Of a stretch of DNA of 50,886 nt, positions 1 to 8,490 are shown in pieces. The notes beneath the pieces are model-generated. The model searched no databases and was not told the DNA's origin. It was given only the letters and a program-made list of their open reading frames with translations. Numbering within the stretch: position 1 is the first letter of the stretch; every line of letters begins with the position of its first letter. Made by a program: the position numbers and the translations under genes. The stretch comes from Deltaproteobacteria bacterium (GTDB taxonomy: Bacteria; Myxococcota; Myxococcia; Myxococcales; 40CM-4-68-19): contig VBKI01000072.1 in NCBI GenBank assembly GCA_005879535.1, forward strand, positions 1 to 50,886, written 5' to 3'.

Positions 1-624
1 CAACGTCGTCCGCGCCTCTTGCCAGAGCGGCACGGCGGTGTTCGCGAGCAGCACGCCGGTGTAGCTGGTGAGCGGCAAGCCGACGACTCCGGAGGCCAGC
101 GCTGCCGCATCGCCGATCCGCCCGGGAAGCAGCGCCGCCGCGGCGCAGCCGCCAAAGGCCGAGAGCAGCCATGTCCCCAGGTTCATCGGCGAGGTCGGGC
201 GGAAGACCCGCAACATGTAGATGAACCGCTTGCGCATCCCCAGGTCCTCGATGAGCAGGCCGGCGCTGGCCACTGCGCCGGCCGCCGCGATGAAGCGTGC
301 ACGCCGCGCAATGCGGGGAAGCTTTCCTCGACCGAACAGCGAAGCGGCGGCGCCCAAGGCCGCCGATGCGCCCGCCAGCCCGCCGACGTAGAAATAGGTC
401 GGAACGGGCCACTTCCACACCGACTCCTTCAACAGCGGCAGGCCGTAGTACGAATCGTCATCTGCCGTCGCTTCACGCCGCCACGGTCGCCGCTCGAACG
501 GCCGCGCCTCGTCGACGTGTCCGATGCGCTGGAGCGCACCCTCGCCGCGCAGCGCTCCAAGATGCTGGTCGATGTTCCGCCCATCCAACGGAACGCTGCG
601 AGCGGGATCCGTCGCATCGCTCAT
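1..624 (-). CDS. NrfD/PsrC-type membrane subunit of formate dehydrogenase (partial, runs off left edge)
   Basis: Translating the minus strand from the ATG at 624 gives 208 residues with no stop before the window edge, so the C-terminus is missing. After a hydrophilic N-terminus of about 55 residues comes a YYGLPLLKESVWKWPVPTYF segment, then hydrophobic helices and an RVFRPTSPMNLGTW motif. All of these are typical of the NrfD/PsrC/polysulfide-reductase membrane family, which passes electrons to or from quinone. The ATG overlaps the TGA of the upstream FeS subunit (ATGA), so it is translationally coupled. By position it is the quinone-reactive anchor of the formate dehydrogenase. NrfD proteins usually have 8-10 helices and only about four fit in this fragment. 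Confidence 0.88.
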   Translation of the reverse strand, partial: MSDATDPARSVPLDGRNIDQHLGALRGEGALQRIGHVDEARPFERRPWRREATADDDSYYGLPLLKESVWKWPVPTYFYVGGLAGASAALGAAASLFGRGKLPRIARRARFIAAAGAVASAGLLIEDLGMRKRFIYMLRVFRPTSPMNLGTWLLSAFGGCAAAALLPGRIGDAAALASGVVGLPLTSYTGVLLANTAVPLWQEARTTL

Positions 625-1388
625 GGCGTCACCACCGCTGCGAGCGTGAGCGCGGCGAGCCCGACCGCCGCGGCTCCCATCGACAGCCAGCTGCGCCGCA
701 CCTTCTTCGTCGGCACCACCGGATCAGGAGGCAGGTTGTACTTCTCGGGGCGATCGCAGAGCAGGAAGAAGGCGTTCAAACCGCCGGTCCCGGGCTGGCT
801 TTCCGGATCGGCTCCGTAGAGGTACGCCTCGCCCATTCCCTGCGCGTGCAGCTCCTCGACGCGGGAGCGAGCCTTGACGCGCAGCTCGACGAGATCCCCG
901 TACTGGATCGATCCGGTGGGGCAGTGTTTCGCGCAGGCCGGCGTCAGGTCCGCCTTCAGGCGGTCGTAGCAGAGCGTGCACTTCCAGGCCCGGCCGTCGT
1001 CGCCGCGCCGATCGACGACGCCGAAGGGACAGGCAGAGACGCAGTAGCCGCAGCCGTTGCAGATGTCCGGCTGCACGTAGACGCTGCCGAACTCCGTGCG
1101 GACGATGGCCCCGGTGGGACAAGCCTCGAGGCATCCCGCACGCGCGCAGTGCTTGCACACGTCGGACATCATCAGCCAGGAGAAGCTCGAGAGCGTTCCG
1201 CCGAGCGGGACCGGGCGCTCGACGAAGGAGACGTGGCGCCAGGTCGACGATCCGAGATGCCCGGTGTTGTCGTACGAAAGGCCCGTGAAGTTGAAGCCGT
1301 CGTCGGGGAGCTGGTTCCACTGCTTGCAAGCGACCTCGCAGGCCTTGCATCCGATGCAGAGCGTGGTGTCGGTGAAGAAGCCCTTCAT
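621..1388 (-). CDS. Formate dehydrogenase 4Fe-4S ferredoxin-like (beta) subunit
   Basis: This 255-residue protein is an electron-transfer subunit of the FdnH/HybA/DmsB type. It has four cysteine clusters in order: CIGCKACEVACK near residue 11, CKHCARAGCLEACP, CNGCGYCVSACPFGVV, and CTLCYDRL with a later CAKHCP. This is the arrangement that binds four [4Fe-4S] clusters. A hydrophobic segment near the C-terminus (WLSMGAAAVGLAALTLAAVV) suggests a single membrane anchor, as in FdnH. A GAAGGAG ribosome site overlaps the stop of the catalytic-subunit gene and lies about 6 bases before the ATG. The gene sits between the catalytic and NrfD subunits, so it should carry electrons from the molybdenum or tungsten site to the membrane. 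Confidence 0.93.
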   Translation of the reverse strand: MKGFFTDTTLCIGCKACEVACKQWNQLPDDGFNFTGLSYDNTGHLGSSTWRHVSFVERPVPLGGTLSSFSWLMMSDVCKHCARAGCLEACPTGAIVRTEFGSVYVQPDICNGCGYCVSACPFGVVDRRGDDGRAWKCTLCYDRLKADLTPACAKHCPTGSIQYGDLVELRVKARSRVEELHAQGMGEAYLYGADPESQPGTGGLNAFFLLCDRPEKYNLPPDPVVPTKKVRRSWLSMGAAAVGLAALTLAAVVTP

Positions 1389-1390
1389 CG

Positions 1391-4300
1391 CTACTCCTTC
1401 GCGGGGTCGTGCTGCAGCGGCTGCTGCTTGAACGGCCGCAGCCCGACGATGTCGCGCGGCGGCCCCAGCTCCGGCCGCGCGGGGAACCCGTGGACCGCCG
1501 CCCGCCGCACGCGACCGCGCCGCCCAGGGCGGATGTCGGCGGTCAGGGCCTTCGATTCCTGGATGTGCACGTTCGGGTCGGCGACGAAGGCGAGGAGGTC
1601 ATTCGAGGAGTCGCCGCGGACGCGGCCGGTATAGCCCCAGTGATATGGCACCCCGATCTGGTGCACGGTGCGGCCGCGGACGCGCAGGGGCGAGAGGCGG
1701 CGCGTCACCAGTACGCGGCATTCGATGTCGCCGCGGGCGGTGGAGATCGTCGCCCAGCCGCCGTGCACGAGCCCGCGCTTGCCGGCGAGCTCGGGCGATA
1801 CTTCGCAGAACATCTCGGGCATCAGCTCGGAGAGCCAGGAGAGCCAGCGGCTCATGCCGCCGGCCGTGTGGTGCTCGGTGACCCGGTACGTGGTGAGGAC
1901 GCACGAGAACCGCGGATCGGCGAAGGCGCGATGATACGGGTTGCTGCTGGTGTGCCACTCCAGGCGGCGCGGATTGCATTGCTGCCGATAGAGCAGGTTC
2001 TCGACCACCGACTCTTCGGGTTCGTAGTGTGTCGGAAGCGGACCGTCGAGCAGGCCCGCCGGCGCGTACAGCCAGCCCTTCCCGTCGATCTGGAGGATGA
2101 ACGGATCGACGCCGGAGATCGCGTCCAGGCCGGTGGCGCCGAGGATGGGCCGGTACGCAGGAGGCCGATCGGCGATGAAGTCCGGGTTGTCGTAGCCGGT
2201 CCACTTCTGCGCCTCCTCGTCCCACCAGACGTATCTCTTGCGTTCGCTCCAGGGCTTTCCGTCCGGGGCCGCGGAAGCGCGGTTGTAGAGGATCCGGCGG
2301 TTGTCGGGCCATGCCCATCCCCAGTCGGGCGCGACCCAGTGTTGCTCGCGCGCTGGCTTGCGACGCGCCGCCTGGTTGACGCCATTCGCGTACACGCCGG
2401 CGTAGATCCAGCAGCCGCAGGCGGTGCTGCCGTCGCGCTTGAGCTGCGCGTATTTCTGCAACGGCTTGCCGGTGACCAGGTCGCGGCCGTTGATCTCCGC
2501 GAGGACCGCCTCCGCGTCGGGCTCGCCGGGCTTCAGCTCGGGATAGTCCCACGTCAGCGCCCGAATCGGCCGGTCGCGATCGATGGTCGAATCCGCGTAC
2601 AGCTCGCGCAGCCGCTTGCCGAGCTCGTAGGTGAACTGCAGGTCGGAACGGCAGTCGCCGGGCGGCTCGACCGCCTTGTGGTGCCATTGCAGCATGCGCT
2701 GCGTATTCGTGAACGAGCCGTCCTTCTCGGTATGCGTCGCCGCCGGGAAGAAGAAGACCTCGGTGCCGATCTCTTCCGGCCGGATCTCGCCGCTCGCGAT
2801 CTCGGGCGCGGTGCGCCAGAACTCCGCTGTTTCGGTGAGCGCAAAGTCGCGGACCACCAGCCACTCCAGCTTGCGCAGCCCTTCCCGGTGGTATGCCCCG
2901 TTGCTGGATCCGACGACCGGGTTCTCGCCGATGACGAAGTAGCCGCGGAGCTTGCCCTGCGCCATGTCGGCGACCGTCGTCATGTGCGAATGGTCGCCGG
3001 AGATCGCCGGCAACCAGCGGAATCCCCAGTCCGTCTCCTCGGTCGCCGCCTCGCCGAACCACGATTTCATCAGCGACACGAAGTACGCCGGATACTCCGA
3101 CCAGAACCCCGCGCCGGCGGAATTGATCCGGAGGTATTCGCTCAGGTTGTCGTGGTTCGCATGTGGCATCGGCAGGTAGCCGGGCAGCAGATTGAACAGC
3201 GTGGGGATGTCCGTCGACCCCTGGATGCTCGCGTGGCCGCGCAGCGCCATGATGCCGCCGCCGGGCCGGCCGATGTTGCCGAGCAGCAGCTGGATGATGG
3301 CGGCGCTGCGGATGTATTGGACGCCGACGGTGTGCTGCGTCCATCCCACCGCGTAACAGAAGGCGCCGGTACGATCGGGCCCGGAGTTCTCGCAGAGCCA
3401 CTCGCAAACCTTGAGGAACTTCTCCGGGGAAACGCCGCAGATGTCCGCTACCGCCTCGGGCGTATAGCGCGCGAAGTGCTTGCGGAGGATCTGGTAGACG
3501 CAGCGCGGGTGCTGCAGCGACGGGTCGGATTTCCGATGCGTGATGTCGAGCCCGCGGACCTTCGGAGGAACACCTTTGGGGACGACCTCCTTGTGGCCCG
3601 CGGCGGGCATGTCGCCGACGTCCGCGTATTTCCACGTCTCGGTGTCGTATTCGCCGGACGCGGCGTCCCAGCCGCTGAAGAACCCTTCCAGGTCCTCGGG
3701 ATCCGCATAGTCGTCGGAGACGATGACCGGCGCGTTGGTGTAGTTGACGACGTATTCCTTGAACGCGCGGTCGTTCTCGAGGATGTACCGGATGATGCCG
3801 CCGAGAAACGCGATGTCGGTACCGGCGCGCAGCGGCACGTACAGATCCGCCATGGCGCTGGTGCGGGTGAACCGCGGATCGACGTGGACGATCTTCGCCC
3901 CGCGCGCCTTCGCCTCCATCACCCATTGGAACCCGACCGGATGGCACTCGGCCATGTTCGAGCCCTGGATGACGATGACGTCGGCATTCTTCAGATCCTG
4001 CTGGAACGTCGTCGCCCCGCCCCGTCCGAACGAGATGCCCAGACCGGGCACCGTGGAGCTGTGTCAGATCCGGGCCTGGTTCTCGACCTGGATGACGCCG
4101 AGCGCGGTGTAAAGCTTCTTGAGCAGGTAGTTCTCTTCGTTGTCGAGCGTGGCGCCGCCGAGGTGCGCGATCCCGAGCGTGCGCTGCACGCCGTTTCCCT
4201 TCGGGTCCTTGTCCTCCCAGGTCTGATCGCGCGCGCTCTTCACGCGCTGCGCGACCATCTCCATCGCCTGGGCGAGCGGGATCCCTTCCCAATGCGTCCC

Positions 4301-4633
4301 GAACGGACGGCGATGAAGGACGCGATCGATGCGATGCGAGCCGGTGACGAGCTGGAAGGTTGCCGCCCCCTTCGGACAGAGGCGGCCGCGGGAGACCGGC
4401 GAATCCTCGTCGCCTTCGATGTCGAGGATGCGTCCGTCCTTGACGTAGACGTTCTGACCGCACCCGACGGCGCAGTACGGACACACGGACTTGTGGACTT
4501 CCGCGCCATCGATGCGCGGGCGCAACCCGGCGCTGCGCTCCGTCCAGGCGGACGGGCCCAGGGCCGTGAGATCGCCGTGGAGCGCCTGGCGGGCGACCGG
4601 CCACACGCTCGACAAGACCTTGAAGAGGCCCAC
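1391..4633 (-). CDS. Selenocysteine-containing formate dehydrogenase, catalytic (alpha) subunit
   Basis: Formate oxidation subunit of the FdnG/FdhF molybdopterin family, about 1080 residues. The frame is interrupted by one TGA at 4066-4064 (codon 190), inside VENQARI-U-HSSTVPGLG, exactly where E. coli FdnG has its catalytic selenocysteine. Homology continues on both sides and a SECIS hairpin follows, so this is read-through, not a pseudogene. A [4Fe-4S] site is formed by Cys51, Cys54, Cys58 and Cys86. Downstream, the residues NMAECHPVGFQWVMEA and IGENPVVGSSNGAYH are typical of the family. The start chosen is GTG at 4633; no ATG lies before the FeS motif and no strong ribosome site is visible. 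I see no twin-arginine signal, unlike E. coli FdnG. It is the first gene of an operon with the FeS and NrfD subunits. Confidence 0.94.
4034..4066 (-). promoter_or_regulatory. Bacterial SECIS element with the selenocysteine UGA codon
   Basis: On the transcript, the UGA (4066-4064) is followed after 18 bases by a GGUCU loop (4045-4041). The loop is closed by a 7-bp stem formed by GGUGCCC (4052-4046) and GGGCAUC (4040-4034), with one G-U pair. The loop sequence and the spacing from UGA match the E. coli fdhF SECIS as I remember it. The bulged U seen in the E. coli stem is not obvious here. This element would recruit SelB and Sec-tRNA. Confidence 0.87.
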
Positions 4634-4668
4634 GCAGGGAAGGTATGGCGCGGCTGGGGCGCGCGCAT

Positions 4669-4688
4669 ATCGTTTGTGCTCAAACGAT
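4669..4688. repeat. Perfect 8-bp inverted repeat between the PEBP gene and the formate dehydrogenase operon
   Basis: The arms ATCGTTTG (4669-4676) and CAAACGAT (4681-4688) flank a 4-base spacer. The repeat starts directly at the stop codon of the upstream PEBP gene and lies 36 bases before the GTG of the catalytic formate dehydrogenase subunit. No T-run follows on the minus strand, so a standard intrinsic terminator is unlikely. An operator for the formate dehydrogenase operon or a transcript-end hairpin are both possible. Confidence 0.5.
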
Positions 4689-5165
4689 CTACTTCCCGCG
4701 CTTCTGATACGTCCCCATCAGCTCTGCTTTCCCCAGCAGGTGGCCGGCGAAAGCGCGCTCGAGCTGCTGTCGCGTGGGCTTCTTCAGATCGTCGAGCACC
4801 ATGTCGAGCGCGGTGAGGACGAAGAAATAGCGGTGGCGTCCGACGGGTGGACATGGGCCGCCGTAGCCGATCCGTTTCCAGTCGTTGAGCCCCGGCAGCG
4901 CCCGGCCCGGCAGCGCCGTCTCGGCGACGCCCCGAGGCAGTCCTTTGCAGTCCGGTGGCAGGTTGTAGAGGACCCAGTGCACGTAGTCCATGCGCGGAGC
5001 GGCGGGATCGGGCGCGTCGGGATCGTGGACCACCAGCGCCAGGCTCTTCGCGCCCTGGGGAGCTCCGGCGAACTCCAGCGCGGGAGAGACGTCCTTTCCC
5101 TCGCAGGTATGGAGCTGCGGAATCTCGCCTCCGTTCTCGAAGTCGGGGGAGCGGATGGTCAGCAT
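4689..5165 (-). CDS. YbhB/YbcL family (PEBP-like, Raf-kinase-inhibitor-like) protein
   Basis: This 158-residue protein matches the bacterial phosphatidylethanolamine-binding-protein fold family in length and motifs. It begins LTIRSPDFENGGEIPQLHTC, has the ligand-site motif VVHDPDAPDP (about residues 45-54), the YVHWVLYNLP strand, and the second conserved motif GGPCPPVGRHRYFF near residue 105. The biochemical role of bacterial members is poorly known; they are soluble and bind small anionic ligands in the crystal structures available. It has its own ATG and lies on the same strand as the formate dehydrogenase operon, separated from it by the dyad repeat. A functional link is not implied. The divergent hydroxyacid dehydrogenase gene starts 57 bases away. 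Confidence 0.92.
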   Translation of the reverse strand: MLTIRSPDFENGGEIPQLHTCEGKDVSPALEFAGAPQGAKSLALVVHDPDAPDPAAPRMDYVHWVLYNLPPDCKGLPRGVAETALPGRALPGLNDWKRIGYGGPCPPVGRHRYFFVLTALDMVLDDLKKPTRQQLERAFAGHLLGKAELMGTYQKRGK

Positions 5166-5222
5166 GCGCGCACTCTGCTCCGCCGTCCGGCCTCGTCAAG
5201 AGGCTCGTGATAGAGAGGGCCG

Positions 5223-6164
5223 GTGGAGAAGCCGCGCGTCCTGATCACCCGCAGGCTGGCGCTCGCGCCGGACAGCGTGTTGGGAGCGGGCATCGAGATC
5301 GATCAGCACGACTCCGAGGAGGCGCTCGAGCGCCGCGAGCTGTTGCGCCGCGTGCGCGAGGTGTCGGCGCTGCTCGCGGTGCTCGGCGATCGCGTCGACC
5401 GCGAGCTCCTGGATGCCGCTCCCCGTTTGCGCATCGTCGCCAACCACGCGGTCGGTTACGACAACGTCGACGTCCCGGCGTGCACCGCCCGCGGCGTCTG
5501 GGTCACCAACACGCCCGACGTCCTCACCGACGCGACTGCGGACCTGACCTGGGCGCTGATCCTCGCGCTGGCTCGCCGCGTCCGCGAAGGAGAAAGGCTG
5601 ATTCGCGCAGGCGCGTTCCGCGGCTGGGCGCCGACGATGCTCCTCGGGCGCGAGCTGCGCGGCCGGACGCTCGGCGTCCTCGGCTATGGCCGCATCGGGC
5701 GCGCGGTGGCGCGGCGCGCGGAAGGGTTCGGAATGCGCGTCTTCTTCACCGCCCGGGGCGGCGGCGTGCCCTTCGACGAGCTCCTGCAGGAGTCCGACGT
5801 CCTTTCCATTCACTGCCCGCTGAATGCGCAGACGCGCCATCTGATCGGCGCCGCCGAGCTGCTGCGGATGAAGCGCGGCGGGATGCTCGTGAACACCGCG
5901 CGCGGCCCCATCGTCGACGAGGCGGCATTGGTCGCCGCGCTCGAGTCCGGATACCTGGGAGGGGCGGGACTGGACGTCTTCGAGAACGAGCCCGCAGTCC
6001 ACCCCGGGCTGCTCAACCGCGACGACGTGGTCCTGCTCCCTCACCTGGGAAGCGCTACGCAGGAAACCCGCCAGAGCATGGCCCGGATTGCGCTGGAGCA
6101 GGTCGAGCGGGTGCTGCGGGGAGAACGCCCTACCAGCGCGGTGAACGAGGTCGCCGCGCAATGA
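5223..6164 (+). CDS. D-isomer-specific 2-hydroxyacid dehydrogenase (glyoxylate/hydroxypyruvate reductase-like)
   Basis: NAD(P)-dependent oxidoreductase of 313 residues, the usual family length. The nucleotide-binding glycine motif is GYGRIG (residues 154-159). The catalytic triad is visible as Arg227 (NTARGPIVDE), Glu256 (ENEP) and His274 (LLPHLGSAT). An N-terminal NHAVGYDNVDV motif precedes the catalytic/NAD domain boundary. The WAPTMLLGRELRGRTLGVLG region resembles glyoxylate reductases (GyaR) more than serine-pathway SerA, and there is no ACT domain. Translation starts at GTG 5223 after a purine-rich GATAGAGAGG. It is monocistronic, divergent from the PEBP gene and convergent with a BNR-repeat gene. 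The substrate cannot be fixed from sequence. Confidence 0.92.
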   Translation: MEKPRVLITRRLALAPDSVLGAGIEIDQHDSEEALERRELLRRVREVSALLAVLGDRVDRELLDAAPRLRIVANHAVGYDNVDVPACTARGVWVTNTPDVLTDATADLTWALILALARRVREGERLIRAGAFRGWAPTMLLGRELRGRTLGVLGYGRIGRAVARRAEGFGMRVFFTARGGGVPFDELLQESDVLSIHCPLNAQTRHLIGAAELLRMKRGGMLVNTARGPIVDEAALVAALESGYLGGAGLDVFENEPAVHPGLLNRDDVVLLPHLGSATQETRQSMARIALEQVERVLRGERPTSAVNEVAAQ

Positions 6165-6206
6165 AGTCGTTCGACGGGCGCCGCGACAAGCGCGTGCTCA
6201 TCAAGG

Positions 6207-7218
6207 TCATCGGCGAGTAGTGCGAATCAGGAGGTAACCGAGCCCGCCCGGCTCGAACCCTGCCGCGTTGCGCACGTTGATTACCAACTCTCCGGAGGGA
6301 AGCTCCCAGTAGACGTCCGCGCGGACGTCCTGTTTCGCGTCGAGTTGGGGGACGTCGAGAAGCTTTTCCCAGTGGACCCCATCCGCGCTTCCCCAGAGCG
6401 AAGCCTGCCTCCAGCCCGCCGGAGAGACGTCGGCGTCGAGCTCGTAGGTGGCGCCGACCACGTAACCGCCCGCGCGGATGGCGTGCGTGGAGTAACTCGC
6501 GGACGGCAACGTCTGGTAGCGCGTCACGCTTCCGTCGAGGCCGATCCGGGCGATCCCCGGACGCGGTGGAAGGTAGCTGATGTCCTGGCCGCACAGCAGC
6601 GAGCCGTCGGGCAGGAGGGTGGCGTCGACGATGTCGCCGTCCTGCGACCCCGCGACAATTGCGGTCCAGGTGGCTCCTCCATCCGTGGACCTGTACACGC
6701 CCGACTGCAAGTCCGTGTCGCCGAAGAAGGCCCAGAGCGCGTGTCGGGCCGGGTCGGCGATCAGCCCATGGCCGTGGCGATGACCCTGGAACAGGCGACG
6801 GACGGCCCAGGTCGCGCCTCCGTCCACCGATTGCCAGAGGCGGATGAGGGCATTGCCCGCGGTGAAGACCTGGTACTCGAGGAAGTACGCCGCCTCGTCC
6901 AACTCGGCGAAGGTGTGCGGCGTCAGCGATCTGTACGCTCCGAGCGGGAGCACTTCCGTCCAGGTCGCGCCACGGTCCGTGGAGCGGGCGATGGCATGGC
7001 CAGCGCCTGTCGCCACGTCGGCGAGCAGCGTGCCGTCCGAGAGCGGCTGAAGCATCCAGAACGAGGCCCCGCCAGTGGTCGCTCCGCGTTTCGACCAGGC
7101 GCGGCCGTCGGCGCTGGACCACAGCTCCGCGTCCGAGGCGGCGAGGTTGACGCCATACGCGGTGCCCGCGCGATCGACGGCGAGCAGATTGAAGCCCGTC
7201 TCCGTGTAGGTGATCTCG
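6207..7218 (-). repeat. Tandem duplication, copy 1 of the BNR C-terminal domain
   Basis: The stretch is a diverged direct repeat of about 1 kb whose partner is 7467-8490. The protein ends match almost residue by residue: ITYTETGFNLLAVDR here, VTYTETGFDLMAVDR in the partner, and a shared FQGHRHxHGL segment. The stop codons are 1260 bases apart, with small indels inside the unit. Confidence 0.85.
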
Positions 7219-7373
7219 GCGGCCAGGCGCGAGCCGGCGTCGCGGGGGTCCCCAGGCGGCAGCGCTGGACCGCCTGCGTCTGTGGAGTCCGTAGTGGAGT
7301 GCGCGGCCGGCGGGACAGAGCCACCGCAAGCGACCAGGGCGAGCGCCGCCACTGCGGCCGTGGCACGTGTCAT
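6207..7373 (-). CDS. BNR/Asp-box repeat lipoprotein (sialidase-like beta-propeller fold)
   Basis: This 388-residue protein starts with a lipoprotein signal ending in the lipobox LVAC (residues 13-16, Cys16), then a low-complexity spacer rich in Ser, Asp, Pro and Gly. The rest is a beta-propeller-type domain with Asp-boxes STDRGATW, SVDGGATW and STDGGATW. Such boxes occur in sialidases and in many non-enzymatic surface proteins, and I see no assignable sialidase catalytic set, so an enzyme function is not claimed. The domain from about residue 50 onward is closely similar to the C-terminal domain of the neighbouring 1231-residue protein, so the pair arose by tandem duplication. It is probably anchored in the outer membrane facing outward or the periplasm. 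Confidence 0.85.
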   Translation of the reverse strand: MTRATAAVAALALVACGGSVPPAAHSTTDSTDAGGPALPPGDPRDAGSRLAAEITYTETGFNLLAVDRAGTAYGVNLAASDAELWSSADGRAWSKRGATTGGASFWMLQPLSDGTLLADVATGAGHAIARSTDRGATWTEVLPLGAYRSLTPHTFAELDEAAYFLEYQVFTAGNALIRLWQSVDGGATWAVRRLFQGHRHGHGLIADPARHALWAFFGDTDLQSGVYRSTDGGATWTAIVAGSQDGDIVDATLLPDGSLLCGQDISYLPPRPGIARIGLDGSVTRYQTLPSASYSTHAIRAGGYVVGATYELDADVSPAGWRQASLWGSADGVHWEKLLDVPQLDAKQDVRADVYWELPSGELVINVRNAAGFEPGGLGYLLIRTTRR

Positions 7374-7442
7374 CGCCGCAAAGGTGAGGCGGCGGCGGCC
7401 GGGACTAAGGCCTGGCGATGCGGGTGCTGCTCAGTTCAAGAC

Positions 7443-7456
7443 GGACGGGGCCGTCC
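7443..7456 (-). terminator. Possible weak hairpin downstream of the large BNR gene
   Basis: The arms GGACGG and CCGTCC are separated by two G residues, 11 bases past the stop of the 1231-residue protein on the minus strand. Only a poor T-containing run follows, and such short GC arms arise easily by chance in this genome. Confidence 0.25.
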
Positions 7457-7466
7457 TCCAGGCCGA

Positions 7467-8490
7467 TCACTGTCGCGTGGTGTGCAGGAGCATGTACCCG
7501 CGGCCGCCGGGGCCGAAGCCGGAGGCATTGCGGACGCTCACGACCAGCTCTCCGGTGGCGAGCTCCCAGTAGACGTCGGTGCGGACGTCGTCGTTCGGGT
7601 CGAGCTGTGGGACGTCCAGCAGCTTTTGCCAGCGGATGGCGTCGCCACTTCCCCAGAGCGAACCGCGGGTCCAACCCGGCGGGGAAATGTCGTTGCTCGT
7701 TTCGTACGTCGCCCCCACGACGTAACCGCCGGCGCTGATTGCGTGGGTCGAGTAGCTGGCTGTTGGAAGCTGCTGATAGTCGGTCTCGGTGCCGTCGAGG
7801 GCGACCCGGGCAATCTGCGGAGTATCGGGAATCGACCCACGGTAGCTGATGTCCTGGCCGCAGAGGAACGAGCCGTCGGAAAGCACGACGCCATCCACGA
7901 TGTCTCCGGCCTGCGTGTTGCCGATGATCATCCTCCAACTGGCGCCTCCATCCGTGGAACGGAAGAGGCCCGACTGGTTGTCGAAGTCGCCGAAGAACGC
8001 GAACAGCGCGTGGCGCGCCGGATCGGGCATCAGGCCGTGGGCGTGCCGGTGACCCTGGAAGGTGAACTGCACGGACCAGGTAGCGCCGCGGTCGAGCGAC
8101 TTCCACAGCCGGATCGGCGTCGAGGCGGTGGTGAAGACCTGGTACTCGATGAAGAAGACGACGCCGTCCAGCTCGGCGAAGCTGTGCGGCGTGAGCGTGC
8201 GATACACGCCGGTGTTGAGGACCTGCGTCCAGGTCACGCCGTGATCCGTCGAGCGCGCGAGCGCATGGCCCGAGCTCGTCACCACGTCGGCGATCAGCGT
8301 GTTGTCGGACAGAGGGGTCATCATCCAGAATGACGCGCCATTTGCGGTGCCGCCGCGCCGCGTCCAGCTACGGCCGTCCACCGTGGTCCAGACCTGCGAT
8401 TCGGGTGCGTTGAGGTTCACGCCGTACGCCGTTCCGGAGCGATCGACGGCCATCAGATCGAAGCCGGTCTCGGTGTACGTGACGGTCGCG
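7467..8490 (-). repeat. Tandem duplication, copy 2 of the BNR C-terminal domain
   Basis: This is the partner of 6207-7218, forming the last domain of the 1231-residue protein. Shared segments include SLTPHxFAELD, EYQVFT and LLCGQDISY. Because copy 2 is attached to a longer mosaic protein and copy 1 is a stand-alone lipoprotein, the direction of duplication cannot be decided here. Confidence 0.85.

Noticed and set aside
4064-4066. In-frame stop splitting formate dehydrogenase into two genes (pseudogene or frameshift)
   Set aside because: Homology continues in the same frame on both sides of the TGA, which is exactly at the Sec position, and a SECIS hairpin follows.
1409-4816. Very long open frame on the plus strand antisense to formate dehydrogenase
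   Set aside because: It is an Arg/Ala/Val-rich shadow of GC-rich codon usage with no recognisable domain, opposite a clear family member.
6161-6220. 19-residue micro-ORF overlapping the end of the hydroxyacid dehydrogenase (MKSFDGRRDKRVLIKVIGE)
   Set aside because: It has an ATGA overlap but no family, no independent ribosome site, and runs into the opposite-strand BNR gene; chance is more likely.
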